Shown: piece after piece, positions 18,356 through 26,430 of the stretch
Position numbering within the stretch: position 1 is the first letter of the stretch
How the letters are laid out: every line of letters begins with the position of its first letter
From: an uncultured Mollicutes bacterium
GTDB lineage: Bacteria; Bacillota_I; Bacilli_A; RFN20; CAG-826
Assembly: GCA_900540395.1 (NCBI GenBank)
Contig: UQFQ01000007.1
Coordinates: forward strand, 14,337-78,336
Reading direction: 5' to 3'
Length of the DNA: 64,000 nt
Position numbers and translations under genes: made by a program
Notes under the pieces: model-generated
The model's input: the letters and a program-made list of their open reading frames with translations, nothing else
Told to the model about the DNA's origin: nothing
Database searches by the model: none

Positions 18356-19321
18356 ATGAAAGTTAAAAAAGAAGAGTTAGTTAGTTTTTTTCTTTTAATA
18401 TTTGCCTCCTTTTTATGGGGCATATCTTTTGTTTTCCAATCAATGGCTTCTAATCATTTAGGGACCTTTTCTATTAATACTTTCCGTAGTTTAATCGCAG
18501 CCCTTTTCTTATTACCAATAGCTTTATATTCTATATATAAAAGTAGAAAAGAAAACAAACCAGTTAATTATAAAATTTCAATAATTGGTGGAGTTTTTGC
18601 AGGGTTTTTCCTTGCTTTAGCAAGTATTTTTCAGCAACTAGGAATATCAACAACCAGCACATCTAAAAGTGGATTCATCACTGCTTTTTATATAATTTTA
18701 GTTCCACTTCTTTCTATATTTTTTAAGAAGAAATGTGGCAACAATGTTTACATTGCAATCATTATTGCTTTAGTTGGTTTAGGTCTACTAACATTAAATT
18801 CTTCCTTTAAATTGGAAATTGGTGATATATATCTTTTTATTGGTTCAATTTTCTTTTCCTTACAAATATTAACAATCGATCAAAGCTCAAATAAAGCTAA
18901 TATCTTTTTATTAATGCTTATTCAAATGACAATTAGTGGCGTTGTCACTGCTCCTTTTATTGCTCTTGAAACAATATCTTTTGAAGCTATTTATAATGCT
19001 CTTTTACCAATCTTATTTTTAGGTATTGCTTCAAATGGCATAGCCTATACAATTCAAGTAATAACGCAAAAAGTATTAAATCCAACAGTGGCTAGTTTAT
19101 TAATGTCATTAGAAAGTGTTTTTGCTTCCTTAACTGGAGTAATTATCTATACTTTTTATGAGTTTAGCGATGTTCCACAATACTTAAATCTTCAACAGAC
19201 TTTTGGTTGCATTGTAATGTTTATTGCAGTGACGATTTCTATTTTACCTAGCGAACGGTTCACAATAGCTTATTGGAAAAATCGAAAAAAGAAAGAAAAC
19301 AAAAATCTTCAAGACGATTAG
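18356..19321 (+). CDS. EamA-family (DMT superfamily) transporter
   Basis: 321 residues with ten hydrophobic segments in two repeated halves, as in the drug/metabolite transporters (FLWGISFVFQSMA and the family Arg in NTFRSLIAALFLLPIA early; LFLGIASNGIAYTIQV late). The short basic N-terminus and basic Lys-rich tail face the cytoplasm. It is divergent from the MacB-like gene. It probably exports or imports a small metabolite; the substrate is not predictable. The start lacks a Shine-Dalgarno and follows TAAAAT-N7. Confidence 0.88.
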   Translation: MKVKKEELVSFFLLIFASFLWGISFVFQSMASNHLGTFSINTFRSLIAALFLLPIALYSIYKSRKENKPVNYKISIIGGVFAGFFLALASIFQQLGISTTSTSKSGFITAFYIILVPLLSIFFKKKCGNNVYIAIIIALVGLGLLTLNSSFKLEIGDIYLFIGSIFFSLQILTIDQSSNKANIFLLMLIQMTISGVVTAPFIALETISFEAIYNALLPILFLGIASNGIAYTIQVITQKVLNPTVASLLMSLESVFASLTGVIIYTFYEFSDVPQYLNLQQTFGCIVMFIAVTISILPSERFTIAYWKNRKKKENKNLQDD

Positions 19322-19415
19322 TAAGTCAAATTGTAAGCAATGTAAATTTTTAATAAATATATTTATTTCTAATTTTACTAATATTAGAATATTAAAGTTT
19401 TGAAGAGACAAAAAT

Positions 19416-20618
19416 ATGGCTACACTGCTTTTACTTATTATTTACTTAATATTTATCTCATTAGGCTTACCTGATTCATTAGTTGCATCATCTTGGCCTG
19501 CCATTTCTCAATCATTAGAAATTAGTGCTGATTTTCAAGGAATTTTAACATTTGTAGTTTCACTATGCACAATCATCTCTTCCTTTTTAACAGCTAAACT
19601 TGTCAAATGGTTTACTGCTAAAGGCGTTGTTTTAGTTTCAATACTACTTACTGCAATCGGTTTAATTTGTATTTCTTATTCATCAAACTTTGCTTTAATT
19701 GTTGTTAGTGCAATTCCTTTAGGACTTGGCGCTGGAGCAATTGATTCAACATTAAATAATTATGTTGCAATAAACTATAAAGCGATTCACTTAAATTGGC
19801 TACATGCTTTTTGGGGCGTTGGTGCTTCTATTTCTCCTTTAATTTGTGGTGCTTTTTTAACTGATATTAATGGCTGGCGAAATGGCGCCTTATGTCTTGC
19901 AATAATACAAAGTTGTATCTGGTTGATATGCGTTGCTTCAATTAAAGTTTGGAAAAAAGCCGAGATTGAATTTGAGAGTCGTAAAACGGAAGCTACTGAA
20001 GAAGAACAAAAGATTAATACTAGCTTTTTAAAAACATTTAAATTAAGAGGAGTAATCCCTGCTTTAATTGGATTTTTCTGTTATATAGCTATTGAACAAA
20101 CTACAGCTAATTGGTTCTCATCAATGGTAGTTTTTGATATGGGTGTTGCTGAAAATACTGCTGCTAACTGGGCTGCTCTATTTTATGTTGGCATAATGGT
20201 AGGAAGATTATTGTCTGGTGTTGTTTCTTTAAAAATTAACGATAAAAACTTAATTAGAATTGGAGAAGGAATTATTCTTGTTGGCTTAATATTAATGTGC
20301 ATGCAATTTTATGTTTACTTAATGCCTGTTGCCCTTGTTCTTATAGGATTTGGCTGCGCACCAATTTATCCTGCTATAATTCATTCAACTCCAAGTAGAT
20401 TTACTGTTGAACATTCTCAATCTGTAATGTCTATTCAAATGGGCTTTGCTTATATTGCTAACGTTACTTTTGCTCCTTTATTTGGTGTTATTGGTAAAAA
20501 TACGACTTTCTTAATTTTACCTTATGTAATTATTGGAGTTTTAATCTTATCTGTAGTTAGTAACGAACTAGTAAATAAGCTTACTCAAAATAATCAAAAG
20601 AAAGAAATTGCTAAATAA
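19416..20618 (+). CDS. Major facilitator superfamily transporter (FucP/sugar-permease-like)
   Basis: 400 residues, about twelve helices. The first half contains GLPDSLVASSWPAI and LHAFWGVGASISPLICGAF, which resemble the FucP/YbjJ branch of MFS, where sugars or metabolites are co-transported with protons. A charged central loop (about residues 180-205) separates the two six-helix halves. A weak GAAGAG ribosome site precedes the ATG. It is followed by its own terminator. The substrate is unproven. Confidence 0.87.
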   Translation: MATLLLLIIYLIFISLGLPDSLVASSWPAISQSLEISADFQGILTFVVSLCTIISSFLTAKLVKWFTAKGVVLVSILLTAIGLICISYSSNFALIVVSAIPLGLGAGAIDSTLNNYVAINYKAIHLNWLHAFWGVGASISPLICGAFLTDINGWRNGALCLAIIQSCIWLICVASIKVWKKAEIEFESRKTEATEEEQKINTSFLKTFKLRGVIPALIGFFCYIAIEQTTANWFSSMVVFDMGVAENTAANWAALFYVGIMVGRLLSGVVSLKINDKNLIRIGEGIILVGLILMCMQFYVYLMPVALVLIGFGCAPIYPAIIHSTPSRFTVEHSQSVMSIQMGFAYIANVTFAPLFGVIGKNTTFLILPYVIIGVLILSVVSNELVNKLTQNNQKKEIAK

Positions 20619-20633
20619 TAGAAATAGTTACTT

Positions 20634-20669
20634 AAAACCTTGATCAAGAAATTATGGTTGAGGTTTTTT
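20634..20669 (+). terminator. Terminator after the MFS gene
   Basis: AAAACCT (20634-20640) pairs with AGGTTTT (20661-20667), extended by wobble pairs, followed by a T run. Confidence 0.65.
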
Positions 20670-20697
20670 ATATATTCGTGTTTCATTAAAGCAAAAT

Positions 20698-20766
20698 ATG
20701 GTATTTATCTGATACACTTTCGAAATTTCTTCGAAAGTGTATCACTTATTCTTAATAAAATACCAT
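20698..20766. repeat. Composite inverted repeat (cruciform-type)
   Basis: The inner perfect arms are 14 bp (GATACACTTTCGAA, 20711-20724; TTCGAAAGTGTATC, 20730-20743) with a 5-nt loop. The outer arms ATGGTATTT (20698-20706) and AAATACCAT (20758-20766) nest around them. No U-run follows, so a simple terminator is unlikely. Confidence 0.75.
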
Positions 20767-20920
20767 TCGATACTTTTGCTGTTAAAATCTTAAAATGCGA
20801 TTACAATCGTATTTTTTTATATTCTGCGTGCAAAAATGTAGCATAAAAATTTTAAATAACTGTTAAACAATTTTACAATCGCTGTCACACTTTTTTTCAA
20901 TACTAGATAGTCATTTCAAA

Positions 20921-20937
20921 TAGTTAAATTTTAACTA
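20921..20937. promoter_or_regulatory. 17-bp palindrome, possible operator
   Basis: TAGTTAAA-T-TTTAACTA is a perfect palindrome about 90 bp upstream of the SDR -10 box. It could be a repressor or activator site; no regulator gene is adjacent. Confidence 0.4.
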
Positions 20938-21057
20938 TGTAAGATGATAAAAAATAACGATAATGAAGCATTATTTTATTGTTTATAAATTTTTACAAAT
21001 TATCATTATTTAATAAAAAACTTTGAATTATAATTAAATAAATGGAGGATAACAAAA

Positions 21058-21816
21058 ATGTTTGATTTTACAAACAGAATTGTAGTCATCACTGGTGCAA
21101 GTAGCGGTCTTGGCTCACAAATGGCTAAAGGATTTGCTGCGCAACATGCAAACCTTGTTTTACTTGCTCGTAGAGTCGAAAGACTTGAAGATCTCGCTAA
21201 GGATCTTCGTAAATTAGGTGTCAAAGTTTTACCACTTAAATGCGATGTCACAAACACTGAAAACGTTAACGAATGTGCAAAAACTGTTGAAAAAGAATTT
21301 GGCAAAGTTGATGTTTTAGTTAATTGTGCAGGCGCAAGTAAAAATGCTGGCGTTTTAAACATGACTGATGAAGAATGGGACTTCACAATGGACATTGATT
21401 TAAAGAGCGTCTTCTTAGTCACAAGAGCTTTTGCTAACATCATGAAAAAACATAATTACGGTAGAATTATTAACATCGCTTCAATGTATGGCTTAGTTGG
21501 TAATCCTGCAATGGATACTGTCGCTTATCACACTTCTAAAGGCGGTGTTGTTAACTTTACAAGAGCTGTTGCTGCTGAGCTTGCAAAATATGGCATCACA
21601 TGTAATGCAATCTGTCCAGGTTATTTTGAAACCGAACTTACTCATGACACACTTGTTACACCAGAATTTACAGCTTATATGAAAGCCACTGTTCCACTAG
21701 GAAGATATGGCAAAGAAGGCGAACTTAATGCTGGTGCTCTCTTCTTAGGAAGTGAAGAAGCAAGTTATGTTACTGGTGTTATTTTACCAATCGATGGCGG
21801 ATATACCTGTATTTAA
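21058..21816 (+). CDS. Short-chain dehydrogenase/reductase (SDR), FabG/gluconate-5-dehydrogenase-like
   Basis: 252 residues. Cofactor loop TGASSGLG (about 12-19), NCAG (89-92), and catalytic Ser142, Tyr157, Lys161 (ASMYG, YHTSK) are all present, so it should be active with NAD(P)H. Arg38-Arg39 after strand 2 (LLARRVERL) suggests NADPH preference. Closest type is keto-sugar or 3-oxoacyl reductase; the substrate is unproven. GGAGG at good spacing precedes the ATG. Frequent C-ending codons compared with neighbours suggest high expression. Monocistronic, with its own terminator. Confidence 0.9.
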   Translation: MFDFTNRIVVITGASSGLGSQMAKGFAAQHANLVLLARRVERLEDLAKDLRKLGVKVLPLKCDVTNTENVNECAKTVEKEFGKVDVLVNCAGASKNAGVLNMTDEEWDFTMDIDLKSVFLVTRAFANIMKKHNYGRIINIASMYGLVGNPAMDTVAYHTSKGGVVNFTRAVAAELAKYGITCNAICPGYFETELTHDTLVTPEFTAYMKATVPLGRYGKEGELNAGALFLGSEEASYVTGVILPIDGGYTCI

Positions 21817-21841
21817 TTAAATATAATTACTAACTATCACT

Positions 21842-21873
21842 AAAGCATCTTGGAATAATCAAGGTGCTTTTTC
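21842..21873 (+). terminator. Terminator after the SDR gene
   Basis: AAAGCATCTTG and CAAGGTGCTTT form an 11-bp stem with one wobble pair, followed by T residues. Confidence 0.8.
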
Positions 21874-22112
21874 TTTATTAAGTAAACGTAAATATTTTAC
21901 AAATGCGCAAAACTTAAGACTCTCTAGATATGGTTTAATTTTCAAAGTTCGTAAAAGTTCGTTATTTTACCTACTTCAACTCTCACATTTTTTTATATTT
22001 CTTCTTCTTAAAATCAAAAATATTGCATTTATTTTTTAGAAGTCACCTATTTTTATTCAAGCACAAACTATAAAAATCCATAGGTTCGAACCAAAATTAT
22101 AATTGCAAAAAT
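21874..22112. other. Non-coding convergent region
   Basis: No gene is supported between the SDR terminator and the tRNA-Gly terminator. It contains copy 1 of the bipartite repeat (21945-21980). Confidence 0.6.
21945..21980. repeat. Bipartite 36-bp element, copy 1
   Basis: AAGTTCGTAAAAGTTC, a 12-bp spacer, then ACTTCAAC. An identical arrangement occurs at 25436-25471 with a different spacer sequence of equal length. Both copies lie between convergent 3' ends. Confidence 0.7.
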
Positions 22113-22163
22113 TAAAAAAGCCTGCAAAACTACACTTTTTTAATAAATTGAGTTGCAGACTTT
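22113..22163 (-). terminator. Terminator of tRNA-Gly
   Basis: On the minus strand AAAGTCTGCAA and TTGCAGGCTTT pair across a 25-nt AT-rich loop and run into a T tract. Confidence 0.6.
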
Positions 22164-22176
22164 GAACTTTTACCGC

Positions 22177-22250
22177 TGGAGCACCATACGAGAATCGAAC
22201 TCGCGTATTCAGCTTGGGAAGCTGACGTTCTACCATTGAACTAATGATGC
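22177..22250 (-). tRNA. tRNA-Gly (anticodon CCC)
   Basis: A 74-nt cloverleaf: acceptor GCATCAT with ATGGTGC, anticodon stem TCAGC/GCTGA, loop TTCCCAA, T-loop GTTCGATTC, U73 discriminator and encoded CCA. Anticodon CCC decodes GGG. Confidence 0.95.
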
Positions 22251-22315
22251 GTGAATAAATAATAGCACAAAAGCTATTATTTAAGAAAGTTTATTTACGT
22301 TAAAAATTACTGCCA

Positions 22316-22642
22316 TCAAACCCCCCAATTAGGTGTTTCAAAGTAACTTACATAGATTCTAGTAGATGGAATATTTAATGTGTTACTAATTAAATTTGTA
22401 ATCTCGTAAGTTAATTTGTCATAAGCATCGCTAGGAGCTTTGCCATAAATCTTAACTTCAATCATGGCGCATTTTTCATCGCTTCCTTTAAAATACATTT
22501 TCTTGCCGCCGCTTAATTGAACCATTAACCAATTCTCACTTTTTCCAGGAATGATTTTAATGAGTTCTCCTAGCTTACTTTTGATTAAGTTTTCATCATT
22601 TGTGTTAATTTCTGCGTTTGTTTTAACTTGAATAAAAGGCAT
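22316..22642 (-). CDS. MIF/tautomerase-superfamily protein
   Basis: 108 residues. It begins MPFIQVKTN, giving the catalytic N-terminal proline after Met removal. CAMIEVKIYGK, LTYEITNLISNTLNIPSTRIYVSY and the near-terminal NWGV follow the pattern of macrophage migration inhibitory factor (MIF) more than that of the 60-residue 4-oxalocrotonate tautomerases. Length is close to the usual 115. It is probably a cytoplasmic trimer; no signal peptide is seen. A GGAGAGGAG ribosome site lies before the ATG. It follows the DUF1461 gene by one base and is probably co-transcribed with it. Confidence 0.85.
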   Translation of the reverse strand: MPFIQVKTNAEINTNDENLIKSKLGELIKIIPGKSENWLMVQLSGGKKMYFKGSDEKCAMIEVKIYGKAPSDAYDKLTYEITNLISNTLNIPSTRIYVSYFETPNWGV

Positions 22643-22643
22643 T

Positions 22644-23354
22644 TTAATTTACTCCTCTCCTTTTTAAATCTTGCTTTGAATATTTAATAATTGATCCATG
22701 TTTAACTTTTCTAACGATATTAAAGATAATTACAACAAGTAAAATTAATAACATCACCCCAAAAATTAATATTCCACAATCTAAGAAAAACTGCTCTGGT
22801 AAAGCATTAATTATTGGATCGGTATATTGGTTAAAAATCCAATTATCTTTTCCTGGGAATAAAATAGCATGAAAGAAAGCATAGGCGCTATTTACATCAA
22901 TTAATGCAAATACTCCGAGCGCTCCTAAAAGCAAAATAGGAACAAAAGAAGCATAGAATAAGATAGACATTCCCTTGATACGATAGACCTTAATAAAGTT
23001 TAGTTTAATTAAAATAGAATAAATTAAAAATATGATAAAGCTAATTGGTAAAGCTACTAAATCGAGTGTAAATAAAACACGACAATCTAAAAAATGATTC
23101 ATCCCGCTTTCTGAATAATGAAAGACTCCTTCACCAAATGGTTGATAAAAAACAAGTGAATCCATCAGTTCATTAAAAGACATTATTAAATCTGATTTTG
23201 AATAACCAGTCGCTTCAGTAATGTTTAATAAATCTATATGAAAGAAATAAAAATCTCGCCATAAAATTGGTATCGCTATTGAAAAAGTAACCACTAAAAC
23301 TATAAAACTTAATGCATAAACAAATGTATTAAAAAACCTACCAACTTTTCGCAT
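22644..23354 (-). CDS. DUF1461 (TIGR01906-like) integral membrane protein
   Basis: 236 residues with an N-terminal helix (about 11-32), a middle external loop containing FNELMDSLVFYQPFGEG and HYSESGMNHFLDCR, and three more helices. This loop pattern (motifs before and after a conserved His-x-x-D) is what I associate with the DUF1461 family of Bacillota. Function unknown. It is followed after one base by the MIF-like gene. There is no Shine-Dalgarno; TATCAT lies 6 nt before the ATG, so it may be leaderless. Confidence 0.75.
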   Translation of the reverse strand: MRKVGRFFNTFVYALSFIVLVVTFSIAIPILWRDFYFFHIDLLNITEATGYSKSDLIMSFNELMDSLVFYQPFGEGVFHYSESGMNHFLDCRVLFTLDLVALPISFIIFLIYSILIKLNFIKVYRIKGMSILFYASFVPILLLGALGVFALIDVNSAYAFFHAILFPGKDNWIFNQYTDPIINALPEQFFLDCGILIFGVMLLILLVVIIFNIVRKVKHGSIIKYSKQDLKRRGVN

Positions 23355-23420
23355 ATATAAATGATAATCAGTTGATAGGTAAGAATAAACTAAAAATTTA
23401 GATTTATAAGCAATTTTTTG

Positions 23421-24317
23421 TTACTTTTCCAAATAGTGAATTGCAGTGGCTGCATCACCTACTGCTGTCGCAATTTGACGAACCTCTTTATCAATACAAT
23501 CACCTATTGCAAATAAACCTTTTACACTAGTTTCAAAATGTTTGTCAACGTTAATAAAACCGCGTTCATTTAATATTCCTAAGTTTGATAAAAAGCCCGT
23601 TTGAGGAATTTGTCCAATATAAACAAAAACACCATCTACATCTAGTTTCATTTCTTCTTTAGTGTTTGTATCAAAAAGGATTACACTCTTTAAATGTTTA
23701 TTTTCACTGACAAGCTCTTTAATTTGCTTAAATTCAATTACTTCAACATTCTTCTTGCCTTTTAATTCGTCGATTTCTTTTTTAGTTCCTTTTAATTCAT
23801 GGCGAGTAATAACATAAACTTTAGAAGCAATATTACTTAAATACATCGCTTCAGTTAAAGCGCTATTTCCTCCTCCAACAACAAGGACTGTCTTGTTTTT
23901 ATAAAAAGCCCCATCGCAAGTTGCACAAAAGGATACACCTCTTCCAAGCAAGGCGTCTTCATTTTCTAGATTTAATTTGCGCGCTTTAGTGCCTAATGCC
24001 AAAAGAACTTTTTTAGCTTCGTATTCTATATCGTCAGTTGTTACAACTTTAAAATGATCATCTATCTTTTTAACTTCTTTAATTTCTTCATAATTTACTT
24101 CGATTCCTAAAGCATCGAGTTCATTTAAAAAATTAATAGATAAATCAGCTCCAACAATCTTGCCGACTCCCGGATAATTTTCAATTTCAAATGCGTTAAC
24201 AACATTCCCACCAACGCAATTTTTCTCAAATACTAATAAATCTAGGTTGCTTCTTTTAGCATAAATTGCAGCTGTAACGCCACCTGGGCCAGCACCAATA
24301 ATAATTAAATTTTTCAT
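23421..24317 (-). CDS. trxB: Thioredoxin-reductase-like FAD-dependent oxidoreductase
   Basis: 298 residues. FAD-binding GAGPGGVTAA at 8-17, redox-active CATC (Cys131, Cys134), second nucleotide-binding GGGNSA (148-153) and the C-terminal GDCIDKEVRQIATAVGDAA are all present, and length fits TrxB. The usual NADPH-selective HRRxxFR segment is replaced by TRHELKGT, so the reductant may differ. A GAGG ribosome site precedes the ATG. It probably reduces thioredoxin or a related dithiol partner. The gene symbol is by family; a paralogue elsewhere cannot be excluded. Confidence 0.88.
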   Translation of the reverse strand: MKNLIIIGAGPGGVTAAIYAKRSNLDLLVFEKNCVGGNVVNAFEIENYPGVGKIVGADLSINFLNELDALGIEVNYEEIKEVKKIDDHFKVVTTDDIEYEAKKVLLALGTKARKLNLENEDALLGRGVSFCATCDGAFYKNKTVLVVGGGNSALTEAMYLSNIASKVYVITRHELKGTKKEIDELKGKKNVEVIEFKQIKELVSENKHLKSVILFDTNTKEEMKLDVDGVFVYIGQIPQTGFLSNLGILNERGFINVDKHFETSVKGLFAIGDCIDKEVRQIATAVGDAATAIHYLEK

Positions 24318-24377
24318 CTTAAAAACCTCTTTTAAAGATTAAATTAAACTATAAGAAAAAGCAAAATAATTGCTTAA

Positions 24378-24887
24378 TTAAATTTCTTTACCTAAGCGCT
24401 CTGAAATAAAATTTTCAACATCATTTGATGTTATATTTAAACCAACTGAAAATTCGTTATAAATATTTGTTTTGATTTCTCTTAAAAAACTCTCGTCAGT
24501 AAAAGACAAAAATTTATTCTCTTTTTCAAGTTCTTTTTTCTTTTTCTCAAATGATTTGATCAATCTAAAAATTTCTACAGGATTACCAGAATCATAAAGT
24601 TCTCTAAATTTTGTTTTTCTAATTTTTGGATTAGTAATCCAGATTTCTTTGATTTGAGGAAGTCTATCAATCAAATCTATAATTTCGGTTTTCGATAAAG
24701 CACTTCTAATAATGCCTTTATTGTCTGCAGGAATATAATATTTAATACTATCGTTTTTCTCATTAAAATAAGGTACCAAAACATAGTAGGTGTTTTTCCC
24801 TAAACCAACATCATAATTATCGAGTATGTCTATAACTTTACACACTTGCCCTTTTTTATTAACTACAATATCTTCTCTTTTAAACAT
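24378..24887 (-). CDS. CarD-family transcriptional regulator
   Basis: 169 residues. The N-terminal domain (MFKREDIVVNKKGQVCKVID ... YYVLVPYF ... KYYIPADN) is the Tudor-like CarD/TRCF RNA-polymerase interaction domain. The rest is helical and charged, as in CdnL/CarD DNA-binding domains. It should bind the RNAP beta subunit and stabilise open complexes, a cytoplasmic role. AGGAAAA precedes the ATG and a TATAAT lies further upstream (about 24911-24916), so it has its own promoter. Confidence 0.85.
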   Translation of the reverse strand: MFKREDIVVNKKGQVCKVIDILDNYDVGLGKNTYYVLVPYFNEKNDSIKYYIPADNKGIIRSALSKTEIIDLIDRLPQIKEIWITNPKIRKTKFRELYDSGNPVEIFRLIKSFEKKKKELEKENKFLSFTDESFLREIKTNIYNEFSVGLNITSNDVENFISERLGKEI

Positions 24888-24950
24888 CTATTTTCCTGAC
24901 TTCCCTTAAATTATATCATTTAAAATTACTTAAAACTAGAAAAAAATCGA

Positions 24951-24985
24951 TAACTATCGTATTTTTTAAATGTATTTGATAGTTA
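24951..24985. repeat. Inverted repeat upstream of the CarD-like gene
   Basis: TAACTATC (24951-24958) and GATAGTTA (24978-24985) are perfect 8-bp arms around 19 bp, 64 bp upstream of the CarD-like start. Possible operator. Confidence 0.35.
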
Positions 24986-25065
24986 AAGCAAATATAATTT
25001 AATTCGCTTTTCTCATCTTCGAAACGCTAAAATTAACTTTTTTTAAAAATTTTTACATTTTTCTC

Positions 25066-25095
25066 TTGCGCAAATTTCTTTTTCTGTGTTATATT
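25066..25095 (+). promoter_or_regulatory. Promoter of the tRNA-Asp/tRNA-Phe pair
   Basis: TTGCGC (25066-25071), an 18-bp spacer and TATATT (25090-25095). A GC-rich stretch follows at the presumed start, as is typical of stringently controlled stable RNA promoters. Confidence 0.55.
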
Positions 25096-25132
25096 ATTTG
25101 AGCGCGTTTGAGACGTGCAAAAATCAAAAAGC

Positions 25133-25208
25133 GGACCAGTGGTGTAGCGGTTAACATGCCACTCTGTCACAGTGGAGATCGCGAGTTCGATTCTCGTCTG
25201 GTCCGCCA
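25133..25208 (+). tRNA. tRNA-Asp (anticodon GTC)
   Basis: A 76-nt cloverleaf: GGACCAG pairs with CTGGTCC, anticodon loop CTGTCAC, G73 discriminator, CCA encoded. Decodes GAY. Confidence 0.96.
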
Positions 25209-25224
25209 GTTTTTTTGAAAAATT

Positions 25225-25300
25225 GGCCCGATAGCTCAGCAGGTAGAGCAAAGGACTGAAAATCCTTGTGTCCCCAGTTCAAACCTGGGTTGGGCCACCA
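25225..25300 (+). tRNA. tRNA-Phe (anticodon GAA)
   Basis: A 76-nt cloverleaf: GGCCCGA pairs with TTGGGCC, anticodon stem AAGGA/TCCTT, loop CTGAAAA, encoded CCA. It lies 16 nt after tRNA-Asp in one transcript. Confidence 0.96.
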
Positions 25301-25314
25301 TAAAATTAAGACTT

Positions 25315-25340
25315 AAGATGATCGTGGATCATCTTTTTTT
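25315..25340 (+). terminator. Terminator of the tRNA-Asp/Phe transcript
   Basis: Perfect stem AAGATGATC / GATCATCTT with loop GTG and a seven-T run. Confidence 0.9.
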
Positions 25341-25435
25341 GTGCTTTTTTCGCACTTTAAAAGGCGCCACTTATGACGCCAAATAACCTACTTTTAAAGT
25401 AAAAAACCCGCAAATCTTCACTTAAATTGTTGTTT

Positions 25436-25471
25436 AAGTTCGTAAAAGTTCAATATTAGTCAAACTTCAAC
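25436..25471. repeat. Bipartite 36-bp element, copy 2
   Basis: AAGTTCGTAAAAGTTC, a 12-bp spacer, then ACTTCAAC, matching copy 1 at 21945-21980. It lies between the tRNA-Phe terminator and the 3' end of the DUF3137 gene. Its left end overlaps a CTTAAA/TTTAAG inverted repeat (25421-25438). Confidence 0.7.
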
Positions 25472-25479
25472 CCACATAA

Positions 25480-26418
25480 TTATTTAAGATTTCTATCTAA
25501 AAATTTATTCTTATCAACATCAAAATCATCAATTAATTTTAGAGGAATAGATAATTCTAAAATATAATTCTTAAGGATTGAGACATCAACTTTTCTAAAG
25601 ACAGAAATTTTTGCCCTAGTTGAATAATTATTCATAAAGACAAAAAGCTTATTTTGATCAAAAACAAAAACAATTTTGCTATCGACTACTTCATCAAATT
25701 CAAGCAAAGATAGTTGAACTTGAGAAGTCATGAGATAAAAAGCGAAGGTGTCATCGCTTGAAAATGAACTAAACTTCTTATTGAAATCAACAGACTCAAA
25801 CTTAACCTCTGTTCTTTTCGATGGAGTACGGTAAAATTCACTTTGAGAACCTTTTTCAAAACAGCAGAAATAATTATTAAAGCTACGTGGGAAAGTAAAA
25901 ATATAAGCTTTTCCTGGATAATCGTAATTTACTCTATGTGTATGACCCTTACTATCGGTTGTAACATGAACAAAGGTAGCGTTATAGTCACAGCCTTCAA
26001 TCTTTATCCCTTTATATGTGCTAGTAAATAGATTTCTTGATGTATAGGAATCAGGTGTTCTTAAAACATCACTTTCTTTTAAATAACTAAAACTTAATCC
26101 CTTTTTAGGAAAAATTTCATAATCATCGCCATAAATCTCTTTTAAATAGTTTTTGTCAAATTCAGCTTTAAATGAATTTATCAATTTGATGTTAATTCGA
26201 CTAACACCAAATATCATTCCAACGATTCCAACTACGAATAAAATAAATCCAATAAAAGAAAAGGAAATATCTACATCGTGGTTAATAAAGATTAAGGCAA
26301 TGAAAATTACTCCTACAAGTGTAAAGAGTCCAAAAATTATTAAAATAGCGATTGCTTTATTTAATAAGTTTTTTCGTAAAGACTCAAGTTTTGCAATCTT
26401 TTCTTCTATATTAGCCAT
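25480..26418 (-). CDS. DUF3137 membrane protein
   Basis: 312 residues. A short cytoplasmic N-terminus is followed by two helices (about 21-41 and 48-70) and a soluble C-terminal domain with GIKIEGCDYNATFVHV, FTFPRSFNNYFCCFEKG and a terminal EFDEVVDSKIVFVFDQNKLFVFMNN stretch, the DUF3137 pattern. These proteins commonly sit beside LemA, as here: the gene starts 12 nt after the lemA stop. Function unknown, membrane-associated. Confidence 0.82.
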   Translation of the reverse strand: MANIEEKIAKLESLRKNLLNKAIAILIIFGLFTLVGVIFIALIFINHDVDISFSFIGFILFVVGIVGMIFGVSRINIKLINSFKAEFDKNYLKEIYGDDYEIFPKKGLSFSYLKESDVLRTPDSYTSRNLFTSTYKGIKIEGCDYNATFVHVTTDSKGHTHRVNYDYPGKAYIFTFPRSFNNYFCCFEKGSQSEFYRTPSKRTEVKFESVDFNKKFSSFSSDDTFAFYLMTSQVQLSLLEFDEVVDSKIVFVFDQNKLFVFMNNYSTRAKISVFRKVDVSILKNYILELSIPLKLIDDFDVDKNKFLDRNLK

Positions 26419-26430
26419 TTTTTAACTGAA

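Larger units (their letters stand above)
20670..21057. other. Non-coding stretch before the SDR gene
   Basis: AT-rich, no convincing gene. It holds the composite inverted repeat at 20698-20766, a 17-bp palindrome at 20921-20937 and a probable -10 box (TATAAT, 21029-21034) for the SDR gene. A 68-codon frame at 20640-20846 is not supported. Confidence 0.6.

Noticed and set aside
20640..20846. 68-codon plus-strand open frame after the MFS gene
   Set aside because: It starts inside the terminator with a non-ATG codon and spans the nested inverted repeat; no coding character.
25033..25251. 72-codon minus-strand open frame
   Set aside because: It lies across tRNA-Asp and its promoter in antisense and has no ribosome site.
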